In this document: piece after piece, positions 1 through 8,883 of the stretch
Position numbering within the stretch: position 1 is the first letter of the stretch
Layout of the letters: the number at the start of each line of letters is the position of its first letter
Source: Prunus persica
Taxonomy: Eukaryota > Streptophyta > Magnoliopsida > Rosales > Rosaceae
Assembly (NCBI RefSeq): GCF_000346465.2
Contig: NC_034014.1
Location: 13,947,782 to 14,011,781 of the forward strand
DNA: 64,000 nt
Direction: 5' to 3'
Made by a program: the position numbers and the translations under genes
Notes under the pieces: model-generated
What the model was told of the DNA's origin: nothing
Database searches by the model: none
The model's input: the letters and a program-made list of their open reading frames with translations, nothing else

Positions 1-28
1 ATTGGAGACGAAAATATTTGCTCCCACA
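1..28 (-). repeat. Edge of 3' LTR of copy A
   Basis: Read on the minus strand, the LTR starts TGTGGGAGCAAATATTTTCG, directly after a purine-rich stretch at 29-45 that would be the polypurine tract (GAAGCTGGGGGAGCA). Other LTRs of the family here start TGTGGAAGCAAAATATCTC (33837) or TGTGGCAGCAAAATATCTC (39337), and one ends CTCCCACA (39934), so the termini are inverted repeats of each other. Only the first 28 bases of the LTR are inside the window. Confidence 0.6.
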
Positions 29-240
29 AATGCTCCCCCAGCTTCTGCATGGTGCTTGTGTGGCATGCAGGAGATGGAATTATTTTTCGGGGTCTCCAAC
101 TTTGTCTGGACTTTCTTCTGTGAGTTGGACTCCTTTTGCAGATTGGATCCCAATTGGAGTAGGCTTCTGACTATTCTTGGAGTTGGGTTCCCAGTAGGAA
201 TGAGCTTGCGATCCCTTATTAACTTGAGTTGTCCAACTTG

Positions 241-248
241 TATAAATA
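241..248 (+). promoter_or_regulatory. TATA box of the antisense gene, copy A
   Basis: TATAAATA is followed within 15-40 bases by a pyrimidine-rich stretch typical of a plant transcription start. The block TATAAATACAAGGCTTCTCT is identical on the opposite strand in copy B (TATA at 46302-46295). Conservation across copies with diverged flanks suggests a functional promoter internal to the retrotransposon, driving the gene antisense to gag-pol. The promoter role is inferred from sequence only. Confidence 0.6.
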
Positions 249-367
249 CAAGGCTTCTCTTCACTCTTTCTCACATCGCAAACTTAACTTCTCTACTTTC
301 TAGATTGAGAGAGATCTTGGAGAATTTGTATTGCTTGTCGAAAAGAGGAGTTGACGTGCATCCCAAA

Positions 368-1024
368 GTAAGTCGAGCCCGTAAATATATATTTTTCTTT
401 AGTTCTGACTTTTGGTAGCAAGGATGTTGTCCAGCCGAGTATTTTTGGCTATGGTCGCGGCTTCATGGTGGAGTTGCACGTTTGTGGGCAAGGGTTGGAG
501 GCCTGACAAAAGCTAGAATGGAGTTGGCTAGACTAGCATACGTCAAAGGCTTGAAGCAAGATGGAATTGGGCCTGTGTATGCTGGGCTCGAAGGGAGAGC
601 ATGGAGGCACTGGACTTAGAGCAAAAGCATGGAGGTGCTGGGCCTTGTGCGTGACACGGACTTGAGCTAGGCAAGCAGGCCACGTGCGCTAGAGTTGGGC
701 CAGGGGGCGCGTTCTGATGCTGAGCAAGGTGGGCCTCGTACGCTGCACGGTCCTGGGCTGGATTAGGAGCGCTAGGGCTGGAGTGACGTGGGCCTTCGTG
801 CTAGAGTAGGTGCTAGGCTGCACGTTGGCTGGGCTTGGAGGATGTGGCAAACTGGGCTGTCCCCATTCGGCTTGGGTTGGTCCAAGCTGCACAAAACAAA
901 TTTCCCCTCTCTTTTTTTTATTGCTGCCTGCCCTTTTTTTAAAATTTTTTTTTATTGCTATTAGCTTTCTTTTTTTTTTTCCCTTTGGTATTCTAACTTG
1001 TAGACTTTTCTTCTCTTCTTGCAG
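368..1024 (+). other. First intron of the antisense gene, copy A
   Basis: About 650 bases between the leader donor and the exon 2 acceptor. The sequence is G-rich with repeated GGGCC/GCTGGGC words, then a T-rich stretch (910-1020) that serves as the polypyrimidine tract. I see no gene in it. The matching interval in copy B is 45625-46173. Confidence 0.45.
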
Positions 1025-3539
1025 TTGTCTATTGACCATGTATTTTCTGAAGATGGTGGCCAGTCACCAAGATCCCAAGTGCCTTTATATCTATAGGGAG
1101 GCTCCCAAGTGTACAAGAAAAAGGTTCGTGACTAATTGGCACCGCGTTACAACTGAAGCTCAATTCTAGAAGTGGCGGGCCTCTTAAGCTTCTACAATTC
1201 CTAATGACGTGCATGTCAAGCTGGCAAAGCCTTTGACTGACAACATGCCTTGTGTGGATGCGAATGATCCAAATGCTAGGATCATCACCTTCCATCCCTT
1301 TCATTTCTCCTTGGACTTCACATTCCCACTGTTAAAGCTTTTCAAGGATGTGTTCTACGACATGGGGTATGCTCCGAGTCAGTGTACTCTGAACGTCTAC
1401 CTGGCGATCATGTGTTTTGAAAATCTGAGTCGTTTCTTCAAGTTGGAGCTCACAGTGCGAGAGTTCAACTACTTTTTAGAAGTAAGGCGCATCGAGAAGT
1501 ACGCCCAAGTTCGCATCTACAATGCCAAGTTGTTCGACAGTTTCAATCAAGGAGTTCACGTATGGCACGACGATGTGCTGGAAATCAGCGGATGTTGGGA
1601 ATGCGATGTTGATGATGGTCCACTTGTTCCTATCACCTATTACAACGGTACGTCTTTTTGTGGTTTTGATCTGCTATCTTTTTATTTGAATTTCTGGAAG
1701 TGTGGCTGACTAACTTCTGTTTTCTGCTTGTAGTGAGTGACATATGCAAGAAATTGGAACTTGGACTGGACATGGCTAAGGCCGGCCGCGCTTTGAACTT
1801 CCCCCCGAGGTTTCGCTAGTAGCGTTAGCTATTGAGCTAGTATCGAGAGGAATTTGGTGAATTGCCCCCCGCCCAGGATGTCGAGAGATGAAAGCAGGAT
1901 GGTTCGAACCTTGATGATTTACCCGCTGGACAGGAGAAGTGTTCTACTGAAAACCCATGATGTCAAGTCTTCACTTCTTCATGGGTGAGGAATGTGTCTC
2001 CGTTGAGGAAGAAGTCAAAGCTCCCTTCTACTGAGAAGACCCAAGTAGGAGCTGTTCCCTTGTCATCTGCTAGGGTTAAACTCTCGTTGGTGCAGATAGC
2101 AAGAAGATTAACGATATGCGCAACATTAGGGATGTTTCCCTTGAGCCTCTTGGTGATGAATTTGGAGATCGTGATCTACTCCGTGAAGTAGTCCGTGCAC
2201 AATCTAGTTCACCTGTTGAGAGACAAAGAGATGCAGATATTCCTCTCCAAAGTTCGGGTTGTCTGTACCAATCAAAGGATGAAGGTTGATCTGGGAGGTC
2301 TGCTTATCCACCCAACCATCATGATCCAGTTGTTGAGTCACGAGCAGTCAAGCATGAATTTGATTCGTCATCGCCAATTCCTTCAGAGGTGAGGTTGGCA
2401 GAGGTTAAGGAAGCAAGAGAGTCATCAGCCCGGGTGAAAGGTTCTTCTACACTGTCAACGGCTGTTCCCAAGGTGGACAAGTCCAGACCTGCAGGGGATG
2501 CAGACGACTCTGATTTGCTCAAGATGAACTTTCTATCAAGTCCATCCACTTGTGCTGAGCTGGTTGATCAAATCTGTCAAGCTGGAAATCTCAGTACTTT
2601 CTCTAGTCTTTCGTTGGAAAAATAAAGGGAAGTAACATTTCATCTGCTTTAAAAAGGAGTAGTTTTTGCTGCTGAGACTATTCGGAACTCATCTCATGTT
2701 GCCCTTTCTACTCAGCTCAGTGAGTTGGAGAAGAAGAATGTCAAACTAATTAGTAAACTTTCTACCGAGCAAACCCGTTATGAGAAAAAGACGTCTGATT
2801 TAAGGGCGATAATACCAAAGCTAAAGAGTTCCCTTACTAAGAAGGATTTTGAGCTTAGCACTTCTGCTGCTGACTTCGCCAGTCGAAAAGATCCTTACTT
2901 TAGTCTTGAGCACAAGAATGTTGACATATCTCTTAGTTATGACAAGCTCTTGGCTAGATTTCACGCTTTTCACAAGTCTGCTGAAGAATCCAAGTTCGAA
3001 GCTACAATGGATGCGTACAAGCTAGGCTACTTGGACTGCACATATGGAAATGATCCTTTCTATGTCATTGAAGATGGAGACATTGAGATGTTTTGTCCTG
3101 ACTTGCTCCCTGTGCAAAGTAAAAAGGTTAATACTATGAACATGGAATGAGCTGAAGAGCAGGTGGCCAAAAAGGCGATAGCTGAAGAGGATGGAGCAGA
3201 GGAGGATGCAGCTAATGAGGTGGTAGTAGACGTCGCGGATTAGGCAAGTGGAGCTACTGAGAGCGTGGCTGATCAAGTGGATGTCGAAGAGGCTGCAGAT
3301 CAAGGATCTCCTGCCAATGTTTCAGAGTAGATGAAGACTCATTTATTTCTTTTCAGCTTTTGCAGTCTGTTTTTTGTTTGTTTAGAATAATTGATCTTGT
3401 TTGGCCATCTTCTTTTTATTGAACTTGGCCAGTTAGTCACTTTTCTATGGAAATTTCAGTTATTTTTTCAATTTCAATTTGCATATTGTCTTGTGAACTA
3501 CTTGAGTAATCGGCTAGTGTCGTGGTTGTGCCTTTCCCG

Positions 3540-4240
3540 AGGTACGCTACTTATGGGCAACTGTGTGACTATCCTACCCTCCTTAGGAAACAGATAGGAA
3601 CCTAGATACCTCCCTTAAGAAATTCCTAGCGTACCATGCGACTCCCAAATGACGCTCCTTGTGGGCTGCGCGCCTCAAAGGACGTTGTATGACCATCCTG
3701 CCTCCCATAGAAAATGGATAGAAACCTAGATACCTCCCTTAGGAAGCATGGAAAACTCCCTTAGGAAATTCCTGACGCATCCTGCGTCTCCCTGAGGACG
3801 CTTCTTTGTGGGCTACTTATCCCATAGAAAGCTTCTGGTCGTCGCCCTACGTCTCTGGAAGGACTCTGTTTATGGGCAACTGTATGATTATCCTACCTCC
3901 CCCTCCTTAGAAAATGGATAAGAACCTGGATACCTCCCTTAGGAAATTCCTAGCATGCCCTGCATCTCCCGAAAGACGTTCCTTGCCGACTGCTCGCCTC
4001 GAAGGACGCTGTGTGACCATCCTGCTTCCCTTAGGAAACGGATAGGAGCCTGAATACCTCTCTTAGGAAGCATGGAGACCTCATTTAGGAAATACCTGGA
4101 TCACTCTATGTCTCCCTAATGATGCTTCTTTGAAGGCAGTGTCTCCCGTAGGAAACTCTGCGTCTCCCTAAGGACGCTTCTTTACGCCATGCGTCTCCCG
4201 AAAGAGGCTACTTATGGGAAACAGTAATTTTTTGTTTTGT
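3540..4240. repeat. Degenerate tandem repeat between converging genes, copy A
   Basis: Roughly ten diverged units contain CTCCCTTAGGAA or CTCCCxxAGGACGC, alternating with GxCGCTxCTTxTGGGC. They fill the space between the 3' end of the antisense gene (3330) and the 3' end of integrase (about 4400). A related, cleaner array lies at the same place in copy C (about 48990-49800). Copy B keeps only one or two units near 41087-41160. The array is therefore part of the element rather than a host satellite. Confidence 0.7.
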
Positions 4241-4415
4241 TTTGACATTCTAGAATGAGAAACTGAACTTTTATTGATGTTCATGAGATTACATTGCTTT
4301 ATTCGAAATGGAAATAACTGAATAAAGAGCCCGGAACTTCAAGTAATTGCTTCTCTTCTTCAGAAATGTGCAATGCTTAGTCACCTGCTTGGAGCTGAGC
4401 AGGTAGGAGGAAGCG

Positions 4416-4768
4416 TCATGGATAATATCTTTGAAGGTGGTAGACATTCCATTGTCGTGGAATTTCCTTTCTATCCATGAGGTCAAGCGTATAGCTCCCT
4501 CTGCCCCCGAACTGGCTGATCACGTAGGGCCTTCCCAATTGGGTTTCATCTTTTTGGACCCTTGTCTTTGTGCAGTGATGAAGGTCGTTCTTAGGATAAG
4601 GTCGCTTAGTTGAAACTGTCTGATCTTGGCTTTTTTGTCGTAATAAGACTTCAACCATTGCTGATAAGAGGCTAGTTGGACAATGGCCTTCTTGCGATCC
4701 CCTTCAAGTAAGTCAAGGTTGAGCCTCATCTGCTCGGTGTTCTGCTCAATATTGCCTGCTACATGCAC
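4416..4768 (-). pseudogene. Integrase C-terminal fragment, copy A
   Basis: On the minus strand the fragment reads NLDLLEGDRKKAIVQLASYQ, then YYDKKAKIRQFQ, KPNWEGP, GGRGSYTLD and a final WNVYHLQRYYP. This matches the C-terminal end of plant Ty3/gypsy integrases and the equivalent ends of copies C (near 50040-50300) and B (40441-40960). A frameshift near 4520 splits it into two frames. The catalytic core and zinc finger are absent because the copy stops at about 4768. Confidence 0.8.
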
Positions 4769-4799
4769 TGTTAGAGGTAGTTACTCCTTCTTCTTCTTC

Positions 4800-5082
4800 T
4801 TTGAATGAAAATAAGTATGAACATGTGAAGACTGTCACTACTCCTCGTAGTGGAAAAATAATTGGGAAAGAGGACTCAGAAACAGTTGAAAATAAAAAGA
4901 ATTCAGAAAAATCCAAAAATTATGAAAAATAAAAAATATTTCCGAAATTGTTAAGTGCCCTTTTCCTTCTCCATTCCCACAAGCACTTAAGGCTGTAACG
5001 AAAAATCAAAATCCTGAAATTTTGGAGGTTTTTAAACAAGTGAAAATCAATGTACCTCTTTTGGATGCTATAAAACAAAGAG
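4800..5082 (+). pseudogene. Athila gag C-terminal fragment
   Basis: A Lys/Glu/Asn-rich stretch is followed by CPFPSPFPQALK, then EILEVFKQVKINVPLLDAIKQ split at the last residues by the insertion. LLDAIKQ-IPSYxxFLKxLC is the conserved end of Athila gag just before protease. The continuation (IPSYSNFLKDLC) is found at about 8380, on the other side of the nested insertion. Confidence 0.75.
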
Positions 5083-6132
5083 ATATTTAGTCATATCCCA
5101 TTCTTAGCACTAAAACTATAAATAAACCTTACACCATTTAATTTCTATAAACAAACCCAAAAAATGACAACTGGCCCTATTGAATTTAATTTTAATTATT
5201 AAATTATTTTGATGCCTCATTAAGTGTTTTGGGCTTTTTTATAAGGTTTTTGGTTTGAGTTTGTTTTAAGAAATTAATGGTAGTTTTGTAATTGAAAAGA
5301 AGTTAAAAGTTTTTTTGTTATATTGTAAATGGGCTTTGGGTGTGTTTCTAAAGTCCATTTCATATGGATATATTTTTTTTAATAATTTGGGCTCCTATAT
5401 TGGGTATTATTGACAGGACCCGATCCCAAATCCACTTTGGAATTCGAACCAAGTCCTGTGCGTGTCCGACACCTGGCGATTGTCGGGCAGAAATGACCGT
5501 TTTACCCTTCCTGTTACAATTACTATTAAAACTTCCCTTAGACTCCTGCCGAAAATTCGGCAGAGTCTCCCCTGTATTTTGTCTAAACCCAAAATCTTCC
5601 ACCTGTTAAACAAGCAAATAATTTTCCACCAACTGCCAGAATAAAATAACCAAGCATTCACCAGATCAAGTTTCCCACTAAAACGAGATATCAGAGCATT
5701 TTCTACTAATTTACAAGATTTCAAGAACTTTTACAATAGAATCCTACGTTTCTTGGTGGTGCGGAAGCTAGGAGTAGCTTGGTGGTGGATGCCTGCGCAC
5801 TACTACAGCCTGGGGGTGAAAAACAAGTTTGAAGGTGTGAGTGGACAAAAATAATGTTCTTGAAATCAGTTTATAATCATAATAACCCCTATGGTAAAAA
5901 TAACTTGACAAGTAAGGCTAAAGTTCAACTGTGTTTAATATAAGGTATTCATCTAACTATATAAAAATGTATGTATATTTCGTAAAACTGAACGATTATA
6001 TGGAGATATAAAACATGCAGGAACATTGAGGAAACTGATATAAAATGACTGAAAGCAATAGCTGTATAAAAGTACTCAAATTCCTTTAAACTACCACCTA
6101 AATGTACCCCTGTAATATCCGTCAAATCCCCT

Positions 6133-6501
6133 GGCAGGTCTCGGCGACACAAAGTCTATCCGAGCCGCAAACTGGCAGGATTCAGGGGACTATGGTCAGC
6201 CTGATCCGCCGGCAGGTCTCGATGACACCAAGTCGACTCGAGCCGCTCTGGCAAGATACAGGGGACCGTAGTCAGCCTGATCCGCAATCCTAGCAGGTCT
6301 CGGGGACACAGAGTCAGCCGAGCCGCAAATCTTGGCAGGTCTCAGGGACACCGAGTCAGCCGAGCCGCAAATCCTGGCAGGTCTCGGGGACACCGAGTCA
6401 GTCGAGCCGCAAATCCTGTTAGGTCTCGGGGACACAGAGTCAGCCGAGCCGCAAATCCTGGCAGGTCTCGGGGACACCGAGTCAGCCGAGCCGCAAATCC
6501 T
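6133..6501. repeat. 42-base tandem repeat inside the solo LTR
   Basis: The last five units (about 6292-6501) are 42 bases each, starting GGCAGGTCTCGGGGACAC and ending GCCGCAAATCCT, with 0-4 changes between units. To the left are two more diverged units of this type, alternating with two units that start GGCAGGATTCAGGGGACTA. Because 42 is a multiple of three, both strands stay open across the array. The apparent proteins, with periods LGDTESAEPQILAG and RICGSADSVSPRPA, are therefore artefacts of the repeat. Confidence 0.9.
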
Positions 6502-8039
6502 GGCACTCACGGTCCGAGCGTCCCCGAAACTCGTGAGGCAATGTCAAGTGCACTGACAGAACTGTAAACAGACTGGATGTCCGTAGACATCGGTCCGTCT
6601 GAGGGTAATCACTAAAAACAAGCGGGTACATGGTGGTTCTAATTTAGAAAAATCTGATAAGTTACTATTTCTGTATCAAAGATCTCAAGTCTGCTGCTCA
6701 ACTAAGTATTATAAAAATAAAGATATTTCACGATGCAGTTCATGCTCAGAAAATATGTAATAACACTTATTCAAGATCAAATATAAAAGTTAATTATAAA
6801 ATCGTTTAAGAAAGAAAAGTCCACTCACTGCTGGTCCGAGCTAGCTGGACCCTTTGAAGGTCCCTCTTGTGGTTCTGCCGGTCCTCTGGTGCCTTATTAC
6901 CCATAAAGATTAAATTAATAAAACTGCTCAATAAAAAAATTAAATTAAACACCCTGCCCCCGGCTCCTAGAAATACGTGTACTCATTTTAAAGTCACTCC
7001 TATGCCCATTTTAGCCTTTCAGACAATTAGAACGGCCTTGAAAGACCTGAAGCTGTTCCAAGCGATAAACTGTCAGACCGGCCGATCCGGAACCTCGTGG
7101 GGTCTATGATCTCCGATGGCCAATCTGGGATTCTCTAAAGGTTCCTTACAGAGAAAGACCCATGTCCTGCGAGTTTGGTCTGAAACGGACGGTCGGATTA
7201 GCCAAAATTGCATTATCGCTTAAAATCTAAACTCTAGCCCCAGGGTTCGCGATTTCGGAGTATCCGGGACTCCGATTCGCAATCCGTCAAATCCTACACG
7301 ATTCTGAAATCATGTAGAACGACATATCTGAATTTGGGTGCAATCCAACGACTCGACGACACTGCACCCAAGGATCGCGCAATATGGAAAATCTGTTCGG
7401 GACTCAAACGGACTCCAAATCGAGATCCGTGAAATCCTACGCGCTCGTGACAACACGAGGATCGCAAAACTACTCAGAGTCACTTCACTACCCTCACCCA
7501 TGCGCCGCCACACGCGCGGGCAGTTTGGGTGTCCAAAGCGATACCGGGTTGCCGGAAAAACTTGAAACCAAGACTCCAAACTCCTATCCTAGGTAAAACA
7601 CCCCATTTGGAGTCACTTTTGTTCTTGGACATACCCCAAAAAGTGGCCGGAAATGGCCGATCACGGCGGCCGAAGTTCGGCCAATTTTCAATTCGAAAAT
7701 CGAGTGATCTCGAGGTAAAATCGATCAAAACCCAGCCAACCATCAGTTAGAGTATGAAAATAGCTGAGAAACCATACCTTACTCGAACGATTTGGTTGAG
7801 AAACGAAGGAGAACGAAGGAGATGAAGTTTCGACTGAAAACCGGCGGAAATCTCCAGTTTCCAGCTAGTTCCGGGCGGCCCAAGGTCGGCGACAGGTCGG
7901 GGAAGGACGGCGGGTCTGTGGCGGTTCCGTTGGTACCCTTGCCGTAGATCGGGATGGCGTGTGGCGTCGGCTGGCGGAGCTGGAAAGGAGGAGGCACGAG
8001 CTGCGCGCGCAACGGGAAGAGAGAGAGAAGAGAGAAACT

Positions 8040-8085
<46 letters not shown>
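8040..8085. repeat. (GA)n microsatellite
   Basis: About 20 GA dinucleotides after GAAACTGAGGAG, lying near the right end of the 2.95-kb solo LTR. Confidence 0.95.
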
Positions 8086-8087
<2 letters not shown>

Positions 8088-8379
8088 GGGATAAAAATCT
8101 GACTTTTTATCGAAATTACCGTTTTGCCCTTCGTGGTATTTTGATCGTATTTTCTTCGTTACAACTCCGATTCGAGTCTACTCCGTGTCTACGAACTCGT
8201 TTCGCCGTGCTCTACGCAAAGACGTAAGCGAAATTGCCAAATTTCTTCTTGATCAAAAAGTCAACTTTTTCCCTATTAAATAATGCGAGGGCAAAATCGT
8301 CTTTTTGCTAGAATAAATTAATCCTAATTTTTAGATATTTTGTTTTGGGTTATTACAATTATAGTGAATCTCCCTTAAA

Positions 8380-8868
8380 CAAATTCCTTCATATTCAAAT
8401 TTTTTAAAGGATTTATGCACTATCAAAAGAAAGCACAATGTTGGTAAGAACGCATTTTGAACTGAAAATGTAAGGGCAATTCTTCAAACTAATACTCCAC
8501 CCAAGTACAAAGATCCAGGTCGCCCCACAATTTCTTGTATTATTGGGAATTTTAGCATTGAACAATCTTTATTGGATTTGGGTGCTAGTGTTAATTTGTT
8601 GCCTTACTCAGTTTATAAGCAATTGCGTCTTGGTGAATTAAAACCCACCTCAGTAACATTGCAATTGGCTGACCGTTCAGTCAAAATCCCAAGAGGTATG
8701 GTGGAAGATGTACTGGTTGAAGTAGACAAATTTTATTTTCCAGTTGATTTTATAGTTTTAGATACTGAACCAGTTGTGCATTCTAGTTCTCAAATTCCTG
8801 TTATTCTTGGAAGACAATTTCTTGCTATATCTAATACTCATATAAATTGCAGGAATGGACTTATGTAA
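8380..8868 (+). pseudogene. Athila protease region
   Basis: Aspartic protease of the Ty3/gypsy polyprotein, which would process gag-pol. The reading starts IPSYSNFLKDLC, then NTPPKYKDPGRPTISCIIGN, then the active-site motif LDLGASVNLLPYSVY (DLGAS, as is usual in Athila), and later FIVLDTE and PVILGRQFL before ending at a stop at 8866. One stop lies near 8462. It is followed after 15 bases by the RT frame. Confidence 0.8.
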
Positions 8869-8883
8869 CTGTCATTTGGGAAC

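Larger units (their letters stand above)
241..3330 (+). pseudogene. Antisense gene of the Tat-like element, copy A (gypsy-type 'transposase' domain plus coiled coil)
   Basis: This is a three-exon gene encoded against gag-pol. Exon 1 (about 270-367) is a leader ending at donor AAA|GTAAGT. Exon 2 starts after the acceptor at 1021-1024, carries the start codon at 1038 and ends near 1650 at a GTACGT donor. Exon 3 starts after TTGTAG near 1734 and runs to stops near 3330. The middle part (1209-1709 frame) has the pattern of the plant family named 'putative gypsy-type transposase' (ARIITFHPFHF, CFENLSRFFKL, EKYAQV, WHDDVLE). The C-terminal part (2725-3150) is a Lys/Glu-rich coiled coil with the motif DAYKLGYLDC, followed by a Glu/Ala/Val-rich tail. 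Frameshifts and stops near 1170, 1818, 2290, 2623 and 3150 break the frame. The family has no established biochemical function. All three copies in this window share the protein and the second intron. Confidence 0.65.
1..4768 (-). mobile_element. Tat-like Ty3/gypsy retrotransposon, copy A (3' part only)
   Basis: The integrase C-terminus is read on the minus strand at 4416-4768, so the element runs right to left. Its 3' LTR edge is at position 28, and the LTR itself runs out of the window. Between the two lie a spliced antisense gene (plus strand, 241-3330) and a tandem-repeat array (about 3540-4240). The same order is seen in copies B and C of this window, which supports one family. Gag, protease, RT, RNase H and most of integrase are missing: homology stops near 4768, where Athila gag sequence in the opposite orientation starts. 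It is a decayed fragment. Assignment to the Tat lineage rests on RT and double RNase H features seen in copies B and C. Confidence 0.75.
5411..8357. mobile_element. Solo LTR, 2.95 kb, with 5-bp target-site duplication ATTAT
   Basis: The element starts TGACAGGACCCGATCC and ends GGGTTATTACA. It is flanked by ATTAT at 5406-5410 and 8358-8362. No internal second terminus, polypurine tract or coding sequence was seen, so a solo LTR or a very long LTR-derived element is most likely. It contains a 42-base tandem repeat (6133-6501) and a GA microsatellite. The last 250 bases are rich in gene-leader-like sequence. A diverged relative of its first 450 bases lies inside intron 8 of CIPK3 (about 20140-20640). 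Confidence 0.65.
5083..8378. mobile_element. Nested insertion in Athila gag: short MITE-like element that received a solo LTR
   Basis: The Athila reading is cut at AAACAA (about 5077-5082) and resumes after another AAACAA (about 8379-8384), which would be a target-site duplication of 6-8 bases. Once the solo LTR at 5411-8357 and its ATTAT duplication are removed, about 340 bases of AT-rich non-coding DNA remain. Its ends are only weakly inverted (AAGAGATAT against AAGGGAGATT). The class is uncertain, with a hAT-like MITE as one option. The interruption of gag itself is clear. Confidence 0.55.

Noticed and set aside
4769..4800. Copy A as a clean insertion into the Athila element
   Set aside because: No LTR or target-site duplication at the junction; both elements are truncated there.
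6196..6556. Repeat proteins with 14-residue period on both strands
   Set aside because: Consequence of a 42-base tandem repeat in an LTR; no start context or conservation.
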